Source: Listeria monocytogenes ATCC 19117
Lineage (GTDB): Bacteria > Bacillota > Bacilli > Lactobacillales > Listeriaceae
Reading direction: 5' to 3'
Assembly: GCF_000307025.1 (NCBI RefSeq)
Contig: NC_018584.1
Span: 1,736,001 to 1,800,000, forward strand
Length of the DNA: 64,000 nucleotides
Each line of letters opens with the position of its first letter. Position 1 is the stretch's first letter. Shown here piece after piece: positions 30,756 to 40,452 of the stretch. A model generated the notes under the pieces. It did not search any database and was not told where the DNA came from. It was given only the letters and a program-made list of their open reading frames with translations. The position numbers and the translations under genes are program-made.

Positions 30756-32015
30756 ATGAAATTTAGTACATGGGACATCAATTTAAAAGTAAGGCTTTTT
30801 GGGGAAGCACTACTCGATATTTCTTTTTGGATGGTCTTCCCCTTTCTAACGATTTACTTTTCGGAAAGTATTGGGCGCGAGCTGACGAGCCTTTTGCTGA
30901 TTATTTCGCAAGTTTTGGCGGTTTTCACAGCTTTGCTTGGCGGTTATTTTGCGGATAACTTTGGTCGTAAACGGATGATGAGTATTTCTGTCATTGGAGA
31001 AGGATTTGGTTTTCTTGTTTTTGCAATAGGTGCACTTCATGTTGTGGATTCTCCTTACTTGAGTTTTGCTGGTTTCGCGATTGCGAGTGTTTTTATGGCG
31101 TTTTATCAGCCAGCAAGTCAAGCGATGATTGCCGATGTGGTTCCTCCTGAGCATCGGACGCATATTTATTCGGTGTTCTATATGATGATTAATATTGCGG
31201 TCGTTATTGGCCCCATTCTTGGTTCGGTTTTATTTTATAATTTCACGACAGAAACACTACTTGCAATTGTTTGTGCGGATTTATTATTACTATTTTTATT
31301 GCAAAAATTTGGTCACGAAACAGCCCCTCTTTTAGTTAATCCTGATTTACAAAAAGAAGCGGTTCGAAAAAGTATTGGTGCTGTTTTAATGGAACAGCTA
31401 AAAAACTATAAGATTATTTTTAAAGACAAGATTTTCTTTCTTTATATTGTTGCCGGGATTATTGTTTCTCAGTCGTTTATGCAACTGGATTTACTTTTCC
31501 CACTCTATATTAAAGAAGTTATCGGTGCCTCTAACTTGTTCGCGTTTCATTTTACAGGTGAGCAATTGTTCGGGGTTATTGTTTCTATTAATGGCTTCTT
31601 TGTTGCAGCGCTTACTGTCGTTGTCACTCGCTGGATGAGCCATTTTAGAGAAAAATTTGTCTTTATGAATTCTTCTTTTCTCTATGCGATTGCGATTTTC
31701 TTATTTGGTATTTCGACAGGACCGTGGGGAGCGATTTGTGCCATTATTCTCTTTAGCTTCGCGGAACTGATGACTGTTGGCTTGCAACAAACCTTTGTTT
31801 CACAGTTAGCTCCAGAGGATAAACGGGCGATGTACTTCTCTGCTGCTGGACTTCGTTATACGCTGGGTAAAGTCATTGCTCCACTTGCGATTACACTTTC
31901 GACTTTAATTGGCTATACTGGGACATTTACTATTATTGGTATTTTAGCGCTCATTAGCGGGCTCATTTATTACTATATGTATTCAGAATTTGAAAAACAG
32001 CGGCAAGTTTCCTAA
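30756..32015 (+). CDS. Major facilitator superfamily transporter
   Basis: A 419-residue protein with about 12 membrane segments. The cytoplasmic loop between helices 2 and 3 carries GGYFADNFGRKRMM, the MFS signature, and YQPASQAMIADVVPPEHR follows helix 4. This resembles drug/H+ antiporters of the DHA1 type (YttB/MdtG-like), but the substrate is unknown. GAGCGAGG fits the ATG at 30756 rather than the GTG nine bases before. It has a strong terminator and lies 100 bases after the aminopeptidase terminator. Confidence 0.82.
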   Translation: MKFSTWDINLKVRLFGEALLDISFWMVFPFLTIYFSESIGRELTSLLLIISQVLAVFTALLGGYFADNFGRKRMMSISVIGEGFGFLVFAIGALHVVDSPYLSFAGFAIASVFMAFYQPASQAMIADVVPPEHRTHIYSVFYMMINIAVVIGPILGSVLFYNFTTETLLAIVCADLLLLFLLQKFGHETAPLLVNPDLQKEAVRKSIGAVLMEQLKNYKIIFKDKIFFLYIVAGIIVSQSFMQLDLLFPLYIKEVIGASNLFAFHFTGEQLFGVIVSINGFFVAALTVVVTRWMSHFREKFVFMNSSFLYAIAIFLFGISTGPWGAICAIILFSFAELMTVGLQQTFVSQLAPEDKRAMYFSAAGLRYTLGKVIAPLAITLSTLIGYTGTFTIIGILALISGLIYYYMYSEFEKQRQVS

Positions 32016-32053
32016 TAAAAAACGGCTATCTACTCTGGATAGTCGTTTTTGTT
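32016..32053 (+). terminator. Terminator of the MFS gene
   Basis: The stem AAACGGCTATC with GATAGTCGTTT (one G-U pair; arms end at 32030 and begin at 32038), followed by T-run. Confidence 0.88.
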
Positions 32054-32232
32054 TGATTACTTTTTTTACGATTTATTTACGAAACACCGAAAACACCTGT
32101 CATATCGCCATTTTAAATTACCTTTTCATTTCATCCATGTTTAAATAATGCTTATATGGTGAAAAAAGTCTATACTGTTAGTTGTACACCTAGAATTTAC
32201 TCGCTATTTTTAATAGAAAGTTAGGTGTGAGA

Positions 32233-33225
32233 ATGTTTGGAACAACAACTATTGGAATTGATTTAGGTACTGCGAATATTTTAGTTTACAGTAAAGAAAA
32301 AGGCATTATACTGAATGAACCTTCTGTGGTCGCGCTAAATACGAATGATGGAACGGTACTTGCGATTGGCCAGGAAGCAAAAGAGATGATTGGTAAAACG
32401 CCGACTTCGATTTCTGCTGTAAGACCAATGAAGGACGGTGTTATTGCTGATTTTGATTTAACGAGCGGACTTTTGCGCGAGATTATGCGCCGGATTTCAG
32501 TTAGTGGTGTGAGAAAGCCCAATGTGGTCGTTTGTACCCCAACTGGTGCAACGTCAGTCGAGCGTCGCGCTATTTCAGACGCGGTAAGATCAACTGGTGC
32601 TCGTTCAGTCGTTTTAATTGAAGAACCTGTTGCAGCTGCAATTGGTGCTGATTTACCTGTCGCTGAGCCTGTCGCTAACGTAATTGTAGATATTGGTGGC
32701 GGCACAAGTGAGATTGCGATTATTTCATACGGCGGTGTGGTTTCAAGCACTTCGATTCGCACAGGTGGCGATCATATGGATGAAGAAATCATTCAATACA
32801 TCCGCAAAAATTACAACCTTTTAATCGGTCAAACAACAGCAGAACGAATTAAAATGGAGCTTGGTTATGCGCCGATCGAACACGTAACACAAACTGCGGA
32901 TATCCGTGGTCGCGATTTGCTTACTGGCTTACCAAAAACAATCCAAGTAAGCTCTACGGAAATCCAAAGCGCTTTAGCTGAAACATTACAACGTATATTA
33001 GAAGCTATTCGGAATACGCTTGAACTTTGCCCACCAGAATTAAGTGGTGATATTGTCGATCGCGGCATTATTTTAAGTGGTGGCGGCTCCCTACTTCAAG
33101 GTTTCCGCGACTGGCTTGTACAAGAAATAGATGTCCCTGTACATATGGCTCCAAGTCCTTTGGAATCCGTTGCAATTGGCACAGGTAGATCCCTCGTTTT
33201 TGCAGATAAATTAGCTAAAAATTAA
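32233..33225 (+). CDS. mreBH: Rod-shape protein MreBH (MreB-like actin)
   Basis: A 330-residue bacterial actin. Phosphate-1 is [13 protein letters not shown], phosphate-2 [14 protein letters not shown] and the adenosine motif [13 protein letters not shown]. It lacks neighbouring mreC/mreD, so it is an isolated paralogue. The N-terminus and solitary position suit MreBH, which guides lateral wall synthesis and autolysin LytE in Bacillus. Mbl or MreB remain possible assignments. The ATG three codons after a GTG is chosen for its AGGTG spacing. A TTGTAC-17-TATTTT pair just upstream is a weak promoter candidate. The 217 bases upstream otherwise hold only the preceding terminator. Confidence 0.82.
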   Translation: MFGTTTIGIDLGTANILVYSKEKGIILNEPSVVALNTNDGTVLAIGQEAKEMIGKTPTSISAVRPMKDGVIADFDLTSGLLREIMRRISVSGVRKPNVVVCTPTGATSVERRAISDAVRSTGARSVVLIEEPVAAAIGADLPVAEPVANVIVDIGGGTSEIAIISYGGVVSSTSIRTGGDHMDEEIIQYIRKNYNLLIGQTTAERIKMELGYAPIEHVTQTADIRGRDLLTGLPKTIQVSSTEIQSALAETLQRILEAIRNTLELCPPELSGDIVDRGIILSGGGSLLQGFRDWLVQEIDVPVHMAPSPLESVAIGTGRSLVFADKLAKN

Positions 33226-33232
33226 TTGTATT

Positions 33233-33278
33233 AAGCATCTGGTCGCATGGTAACCCTTGCAGCCAGATGCTTCTTTAT
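33233..33278 (+). terminator. Probable terminator of mreBH
   Basis: A perfect 10-bp stem (AAGCATCTGG 33233-33242, CCAGATGCTT 33263-33272) has a 20-base loop and a short T-rich tail. Its arms share GCATCTGG with the outer repeat at 27790-27878. Confidence 0.65.
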
Positions 33279-33279
33279 C

Positions 33280-33308
33280 TTGCTGAAACCCCTTATTTCT
33301 GGTAAACT
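33280..33308 (+). promoter_or_regulatory. Promoter of tRNA-Arg
   Basis: TTGCTG (33280-33285), a 17-base spacer and TAAACT (33303-33308) lie 45 bases upstream of the tRNA. The -10 is imperfect. Confidence 0.45.
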
Positions 33309-33353
33309 TATTTCTGGTGTCTGGCTTTCTGGAGTCAGATAATTTTATAATAA

Positions 33354-33425
33354 GCCCATATAGTTAAACGGATATAACAAGCCCCTCCTAAGGGCTAGTT
33401 CGTGGTTCGATTCCGCGTATGGGCG
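33354..33425 (+). tRNA. tRNA-Arg (anticodon CCT)
   Basis: A complete 72-base cloverleaf. The acceptor GCCCATA pairs with TATGGGC, with discriminator G at 33425. The D-arm holds AGTTAAACGGATATAAC. Anticodon stem AGCCC/GGGCT encloses CTCCTAA, giving CCT at 33387-33389, and the T-arm contains GGTTCGATTCC. CCA is not encoded. A strong terminator follows. The 3' end of a Listeria tRNA-Arg gene is a reported attachment site for phage PSA; here the gene is intact and no integrase follows. Confidence 0.95.
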
Positions 33426-33429
33426 CTCA

Positions 33430-33475
33430 GAAAAATCCGAAAGCACTTGATAAATCAAGACTTTCGGATTTTTTA
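33430..33475. terminator. Terminator of tRNA-Arg, probably bidirectional
   Basis: A 12-bp stem AAAATCCGAAAG (33432-33443) with CTTTCGGATTTT (33461-33472). An inner TTGAT/ATCAA stem extends it. A- and T-runs allow action for the convergent WGR-like gene as well. Confidence 0.88.
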
Positions 33476-33498
33476 TCGTTCTTATTTCAAAACTTTAT

Positions 33499-34071
33499 TC
33501 ATACATAAAAAGTTACATCTTTTTTCTTCGCTGAAAAATTCAACGTATATTCAGCATCATCCGAAAATGTTCTGGAAGCAATTTTTACTCTAGTATAATC
33601 ACAATTATTATTTCTTAGAGCTGATTTAATCACTTTAATACCTATTTCTTCATCAACAACGACACAAAATATATTTAAAGCAAATTGCTTGTTAGGATTC
33701 GCGGTTTGACCTATGTCAAAACCATCTACAATCCCTAAACCTTTCCACCCCAAATCGTCATTTAAAACATCTGTTACTCGATCTTTCAGCCAAATATCAC
33801 GTTTTGTTCTTGTTAAACTTTTGAGCGGATATTGAATTAATATCCAGAAATTTTCATTTGGAGGATTTTCGCTATAACTTTGTGGGACAAATCGATTAAT
33901 AAACGCCTCATGGAACGCAGCTTTGCTCTTGTATTTTTCCAGATAGTTGCTGGTTTCTTCTTTCTGTCCTACTTTACCAATTTTACCGAAGTGCACAATT
34001 GCCTTATCATTATTTATCCAGTACTTAGCATACAAGATTTGATTTTGTTCTTTTTTGTATAGCTTTATCAT
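33499..34071 (-). CDS. Hypothetical protein with WGR-like N-terminus
   Basis: A 190-residue soluble protein. The N-terminal ~60 residues (YAKYWINNDKAIVHFGKIGKVGQKEE) resemble the WGR domain, a small beta-sheet nucleic-acid-binding module. The C-terminal ~110 residues (WLKDRVTDVLNDDLGWKGLGIVDGFDIG) are unfamiliar. Function unknown. GAGGTGA precedes the ATG. It lies between tRNA-Arg and a methyltransferase gene on the same strand, 90 bases apart, in a locally AT-rich accessory-looking stretch. Confidence 0.6.
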   Translation of the reverse strand: MIKLYKKEQNQILYAKYWINNDKAIVHFGKIGKVGQKEETSNYLEKYKSKAAFHEAFINRFVPQSYSENPPNENFWILIQYPLKSLTRTKRDIWLKDRVTDVLNDDLGWKGLGIVDGFDIGQTANPNKQFALNIFCVVVDEEIGIKVIKSALRNNNCDYTRVKIASRTFSDDAEYTLNFSAKKKDVTFYV

Positions 34072-34161
34072 GTTTTCACCTCATGATGTATAAAATTGGA
34101 CTCTGTATTAGAGAGTTTTATTCATTGTAACAGATATTTCAAAAGATAATATAACTCGCAA

Positions 34162-34830
34162 TTATTTTCTGATTGTATACAAAACCCAATTTCCCTTTTC
34201 TTTCTCCACTACTTCTCTAAAGCCAATTTCTTTTAAGAGTACTGTTAGAGTGGCAGTTGTTTTATATTCGTCCATATGATAATCAATTTTATCTTTTTCA
34301 GACGACACTATTAAAACACCTTTTTGTGACATTACCCGATAGATTTCTTCAAACCCTTTTTTAGGATTATCCCAATACATATGGGTTTGTATAGCATAAA
34401 CTACATCGAAAATACCTGCTTGATAATTCATCGATGCAACATCTTGTACAGATAGCTCTACTTTGCCATTATTGATTGCTTTTTTATTCAAATTTGTGGC
34501 TGTTTTATAAGATTCTTCAGAAATATCCACTCCGTAAATAGTCCAATTTTTATTTAGCTCCGCTAGGTTTTTAACATTGGAGCCCCCACCATAACCAATA
34601 TCTAATACCTGTGTAACATTGCTTAGTTCAGTATTACTAATTGTCCACTTACTCAAATCTTCAAAATAGGATGACCATATTTTCGTAGTGATTTCACCAA
34701 TAATCCCACGCGGATTCGCCGCTTGTTCGCTTAAATAGTTAATTAATGGTTTATATAAAATAAAACTCAAACCGATGATACCTCCCAAAATGATTAGTGT
34801 TATTTTCTTTCTTTTTGTTATTTTCATCAT
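34162..34830 (-). CDS. Membrane-anchored class I SAM-dependent methyltransferase
   Basis: A 222-residue protein. A basic N-terminus and one hydrophobic segment (about 10-28) suggest membrane anchoring with the enzyme domain beyond. The methyltransferase domain has VLDIGYGGGSN (motif I), VDISEES (motif II) and FDVVYAIQTHMYW. The substrate is unknown. It is divergent from a TetR regulator, and an operator-like palindrome lies just past its -10. This suggests that TetR represses it. Confidence 0.75.
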   Translation of the reverse strand: MMKITKRKKITLIILGGIIGLSFILYKPLINYLSEQAANPRGIIGEITTKIWSSYFEDLSKWTISNTELSNVTQVLDIGYGGGSNVKNLAELNKNWTIYGVDISEESYKTATNLNKKAINNGKVELSVQDVASMNYQAGIFDVVYAIQTHMYWDNPKKGFEEIYRVMSQKGVLIVSSEKDKIDYHMDEYKTTATLTVLLKEIGFREVVEKEKGNWVLYTIRK

Positions 34831-34858
34831 AATTAAAGTCCTTTCATGGGTGTTTAGT

Positions 34859-34886
34859 TTTGAAATAATTTTAACTATATTTCAAA
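34859..34886. promoter_or_regulatory. TetR operator 1 (methyltransferase side)
   Basis: TTTGAAAT (34859-34866), 12 bases, ATTTCAAA (34879-34886). The surrounding bases extend the arms to a perfect 11-bp inverted repeat (GTTTTGAAATA 34857-34867 with TATTTCAAAAC 34878-34888). It lies downstream of the minus-strand -10 of the methyltransferase gene. Confidence 0.7.
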
Positions 34887-34891
34887 ACAAT

Positions 34892-34919
34892 TGTATAATA
34901 ATCTTAACTTGCAAGTCAA
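34892..34919 (-). promoter_or_regulatory. Promoter of the methyltransferase gene
   Basis: The minus strand has -35 TTGACT (34914-34919), a 16-base spacer and -10 TATACA (34892-34897), or TACAAT with spacer 18. Operator 1 lies immediately downstream. Confidence 0.55.
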
Positions 34920-34924
34920 TAACT

Positions 34925-34952
34925 TTTGAAATTTATTAGTTAATATTTCAAA
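34925..34952. promoter_or_regulatory. TetR operator 2 (regulator side)
   Basis: TTTGAAAT (34925-34932), 12 bases, ATTTCAAA (34945-34952), identical in arms and spacing to operator 1 and 66 bases away centre to centre. It covers the -35 region expected for the TetR gene (-10 TATATT at 34969-34974). Confidence 0.7.
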
Positions 34953-35014
34953 TTAAAAGTTTCTATGTTATATTATTACTAAAGATAAGATTAGCTTAGG
35001 GAAGTGTTTAGGAT

Positions 35015-35599
35015 ATGAATAATTATGAAAAAAGAACGCTAAAAAAGAAGACTGCAATTATTCAGGCAGCTCTTTCATTATTTGGAGAACAAGGTTTTTC
35101 TGATGTAAGTATTAAAGATATTGCCGCCCTCGCAGATGTTTCGCAAGTGTCTATTTATAATTATTTTGGAAGTAAAGAAGCGCTTGTTGGTGAATGTGCT
35201 AGCATTATTATGCAAGATACCATAACTTTAGCGGAAGAAATTTTAGCATCAGAAGGAACATTCACGCAAAAATTAGAGCGGGCTCTCAAGCTCTGTAATG
35301 CAGAAATAAATCTGTCTTTAAGTAAATTTATATCGCAAGAAGCAAGCAAAGACGCGCAATTTATCACGCTGTTAGTGAATAATATTAATGCACTTAAAAA
35401 TGAGATTTATATGAAATACATCGCTATCGGCAAGCAAGAAAAAATTATTGATAACCGTCTTTCGGATCAATCTATTCAACTTTTTATTGAAGCAATTAAT
35501 GGTTTAGGTTTCACAGTCCCAGAGGAAGAACTTGAGGAGAAACAAGCGGAGATAGTGCAGTTGTTTTTGTATGGGTTGATTGGGAAATGTAAAGAATAA
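35015..35599 (+). CDS. TetR/AcrR family transcriptional regulator
   Basis: A 194-residue regulator. The N-terminal helix-turn-helix (about 12-58) includes GFSDVSIKDIAALADVSQVSIYNYFGSKEAL. The C-terminal domain (about 70-190) is the divergent ligand-binding and dimer part. It is divergently transcribed from the methyltransferase gene, with two matching palindromes between them. It is therefore probably an autorepressor and repressor of that gene. The ligand is unknown. It ends at a strong terminator shared with the convergent mupG-like gene. Confidence 0.88.
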   Translation: MNNYEKRTLKKKTAIIQAALSLFGEQGFSDVSIKDIAALADVSQVSIYNYFGSKEALVGECASIIMQDTITLAEEILASEGTFTQKLERALKLCNAEINLSLSKFISQEASKDAQFITLLVNNINALKNEIYMKYIAIGKQEKIIDNRLSDQSIQLFIEAINGLGFTVPEEELEEKQAEIVQLFLYGLIGKCKE

Positions 35600-35628
35600 A
35601 TCAAGCAACATATTAATTTTCGACAAAA

Positions 35629-35676
35629 TAAAACGTCTGCAATCAACATTGAAAAATGGATTGCAGACGTTTTTTA
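35629..35676. terminator. Bidirectional terminator
   Basis: A perfect 14-bp stem AAACGTCTGCAATC (35631-35644) with GATTGCAGACGTTT (35659-35672). It serves the TetR gene and the convergent PTS-mupG transcript. Confidence 0.92.
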
Positions 35677-35690
35677 ACTTGTAATTTTTA

Positions 35691-36779
35691 TTATTTCTTC
35701 TTCTCAACCAATCTAAAATGTTGCCACGGTAGAATGGTGTCTAGTAGATAACGTTCTTCTGGAACAATTCGAGCAACGATATTTGTGTTGCCGGAGTTTT
35801 CCATTTCTTGAAGTGCTACTTGCATTTCGCCTTTGTAGCGTTCGTAGCCGTCGTTATCGATAGTCACATCGCCTTTTGAAATGGTATTTGTATCATGTGC
35901 AGGGAAATCGAATTGTTTGAAATTAACACGCGTCATTGTTGAACGTAACACATACTCGGAAGCATCGCCACGATTGAAATGTTTTTGTGTTAAAACGATT
36001 TCTTTTTCCACGTCTGTTGCACCGTCTAAAAACTCTACTGCTAATTGTAATTCATTACGGTTTAATTCGCTTAAAGCGCGTAATTCGTCTTCTGAAGCGA
36101 ACATGTTCCCAACGATGACGTCATCAATCAGGCCAGTGTTCCAAAGGTCTTTTGCTTGCACAGTAATGTCCACTCCGCGATGTTCTTCCATTGTTGGAAG
36201 TCCGCCGTCTACAACAAACCAAGGGCCAAATTCGCCGCTGTTAGAAGAAACGAAAGCAGCTGTACGTAGGTTTAAGTCTTTGAATTGTTTACTCGTACGT
36301 AAGAAATGTTCTCTGGAAAGACCGGTGTATTTTCTTGGATAAAAGTTGTGACAACCAATAATATTTCCTACGTTTGCTTGGTAAGATAGGATATTTTCAA
36401 CGTAGCGAGTACCATTACTAATGTTTAGCTCGATTTTTAAGTCCGTATCATCAAAGGACATTGCTGCCTCTTCGGAACCGGAGAAGCCTAGATCAAGACG
36501 AAGGCCAGCTAGTCCAAGTTCTTTGAAACGATCTAATTCTTTATAAGTGATATTTAGCGATTCAAATACAGTCGGATCAACATCAGCAATAACATCAAAT
36601 CCTAGTTCTTTAGCGCGTTTGCAAATTGTTTCTAATTTAGCAAATTCCGCTTCGTCATTAGCAGAAATCAAGCAAGTGAAGATACGGCTAAAACCATATT
36701 TTGCAGCTGTTTCAATATATTCTAATGATTCTTCAAGCGCTACGTGTTGCGGAAATACGGATATTCCTAATTTTCTCAT
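35691..36779 (-). CDS. MupG-family (DUF871) TIM-barrel phospho-glycosidase
   Basis: A 362-residue protein of the DUF871 family. The N-terminal TIM barrel (about 1-245) starts with KLGISVFPQHV, and the C-terminal cyclophilin-like beta domain is about 255-360. In S. aureus, MupG hydrolyses MurNAc-6-phosphate-GlcNAc, releasing GlcNAc and MurNAc-6-phosphate. Its location behind PTS IIB and IIA genes suggests hydrolysis of a PTS-imported 6-phospho-disaccharide. No murQ (etherase) gene is nearby, so muropeptide sugar is only one option. It is third in the sigma-54-driven operon. Confidence 0.75.
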   Translation of the reverse strand: MRKLGISVFPQHVALEESLEYIETAAKYGFSRIFTCLISANDEAEFAKLETICKRAKELGFDVIADVDPTVFESLNITYKELDRFKELGLAGLRLDLGFSGSEEAAMSFDDTDLKIELNISNGTRYVENILSYQANVGNIIGCHNFYPRKYTGLSREHFLRTSKQFKDLNLRTAAFVSSNSGEFGPWFVVDGGLPTMEEHRGVDITVQAKDLWNTGLIDDVIVGNMFASEDELRALSELNRNELQLAVEFLDGATDVEKEIVLTQKHFNRGDASEYVLRSTMTRVNFKQFDFPAHDTNTISKGDVTIDNDGYERYKGEMQVALQEMENSGNTNIVARIVPEERYLLDTILPWQHFRLVEKKK

Positions 36780-36800
36780 TTAAATCATCCCTTCAAAAGC

Positions 36801-37103
36801 TTATTTAGAACGGTATAAATCAACAATTTCTTTTGCTAAATCTTTAAAAGTAATAGCATTCATTAAGTGATCTTGTGCGTGAACTAGTAGTAAAGATACT
36901 TCTGCTTTTTCGCCGCGTGCTTCCCCTTGAATTAATGAAGTTTGTGAATGATGCGCTTCAAGTAGTGCTGCTTCTGCACTTTTGATTTGCTCATCTGCCG
37001 CGTCAAAATCCCCTTTTTTTGCCGCTTCGATTGCTAGCATTGCGTCACTTTTAGCGTTTCCCCCGTGTACGATTAATTGCATAATTGTTTGTTCTAATTC
37101 CAT
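36801..37103 (-). CDS. PTS lactose/cellobiose-family IIA component
   Basis: A 100-residue all-helical IIA protein. The phosphorylated histidine is H75 in LLLVHAQDHLM, the hallmark of the lactose/cellobiose/chitobiose class. It accepts phosphate from HPr and passes it to IIB. The gene lies between IIB (68-base gap) and the mupG-like gene (21-base gap). No IIC permease gene is in the operon. Confidence 0.93.
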   Translation of the reverse strand: MELEQTIMQLIVHGGNAKSDAMLAIEAAKKGDFDAADEQIKSAEAALLEAHHSQTSLIQGEARGEKAEVSLLLVHAQDHLMNAITFKDLAKEIVDLYRSK

Positions 37104-37172
37104 TGTTTACACATCCTTTTTCATTTATCGAACTTATGTTTAATTCCTCTTCAAGCAGTCTCGAACTCGAGA

Positions 37173-37481
37173 TTATTTCTCAATCATTGCTAGTGCATCA
37201 TTTAGCACTTTTTCGCCGTCCATTGTTCCATAGTCAATTCCATTAATGATCGCAACTGGAATACCTAATGGATCCAGTACTCGCTTCAAATTCTTCTCTA
37301 AAAACCGAACTTGTGGTGCGAGTAAAACAACATCTACGTTGCCTTTATACTTGTCGAAATCAGCTTCTGCAACTGCTATTACAGCAGCATCCACTTGTTG
37401 TTTTTCGATAGCTTCTGTCATTTTTTTTACGAGCAGACTTGTGGACATACCGGCCGAACAAACTAACATGATGTTATTCAT
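37173..37481 (-). CDS. PTS lactose/cellobiose-family IIB component
   Basis: A 102-residue IIB domain with the phosphorylated cysteine C8 in IMLVCSAGMSTSLLVKKM. It is the first gene after the sigma-54 promoter, with AGGAGG seven bases before the ATG. It would transfer phosphate from IIA to sugar bound by a IIC that must be encoded elsewhere. Confidence 0.93.
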   Translation of the reverse strand: MNNIMLVCSAGMSTSLLVKKMTEAIEKQQVDAAVIAVAEADFDKYKGNVDVVLLAPQVRFLEKNLKRVLDPLGIPVAIINGIDYGTMDGEKVLNDALAMIEK

Positions 37482-37524
37482 TAACTTAACCTCCTAGTTT
37501 GAAAAGCTGCACGTATATATAATA

Positions 37525-37540
37525 TGCAAGATATGTGCCA
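37525..37540 (-). promoter_or_regulatory. Sigma-54 (-24/-12) promoter of the PTS-mupG operon
   Basis: The minus strand reads TGGCACATATCTTGCA, an exact match to the sigma-54 consensus TGGCAC-N5-TTGCA with GG and GC ten bases apart. It is 44 bases before the IIB start. The activator gene levR ends just upstream. Confidence 0.92.
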
Positions 37541-37591
37541 ACTTTTCTTCTAATTTGTTGCTTGCCTACAAAGTTTTTCGCTTACACAAGT

Positions 37592-37627
37592 AAAAAAGCC
37601 AAGTGTGTAAGACAATACACACTTGGC
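37592..37627 (-). terminator. Terminator of the levR-type gene
   Basis: A perfect 12-bp stem GCCAAGTGTGTA (37598-37609) with TACACACTTGGC (37616-37627), six-base loop, and T-run on the minus strand. It insulates the sigma-54 operon from its activator gene. About 50 bases remain between it and the promoter for activator binding. Confidence 0.93.
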
Positions 37628-37640
37628 AGATTCCTTTTTC

Positions 37641-40319
<2,679 letters not shown>

Positions 40320-40352
40320 CTACTCTACTCCTTTTTGAAACTCTATGTTTCC

Positions 40353-40382
40353 ATTATACCTTTTTAAACAGCATCCTCGCAA
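40353..40382 (-). promoter_or_regulatory. Promoter of the levR-type gene
   Basis: The minus strand has -35 TTGCGA (40377-40382), an 18-base spacer and -10 TATAAT (40353-40358), about 30 bases before the start codon. Confidence 0.65.
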
Positions 40383-40395
40383 CGATAAAAATTAA

Positions 40396-40446
40396 CTAAA
40401 AAAAGCGCGAATGCTTTCCTATCTATCAAGAGAGAAAAACATTCAA
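40396..40446 (-). terminator. Probable terminator of the helicase gene
   Basis: An imperfect hairpin (GAATG..CATTC with inner TTTC/GAAA pairing) is followed by seven T on the minus strand. Confidence 0.6.
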
Positions 40447-40452
40447 CGCATC

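Noticed and set aside
32286-32762. A 158-codon open frame on the minus strand
   Set aside because: It is antisense to mreBH, which has all actin motifs; composition is atypical for a protein.
33430-35676. Prophage or integrative element at tRNA-Arg
   Set aside because: No integrase, no phage genes and no duplicated tRNA 3' end are visible in the window.
35881-36342. A 153-codon open frame on the plus strand
   Set aside because: It is antisense to the well-supported DUF871 gene.
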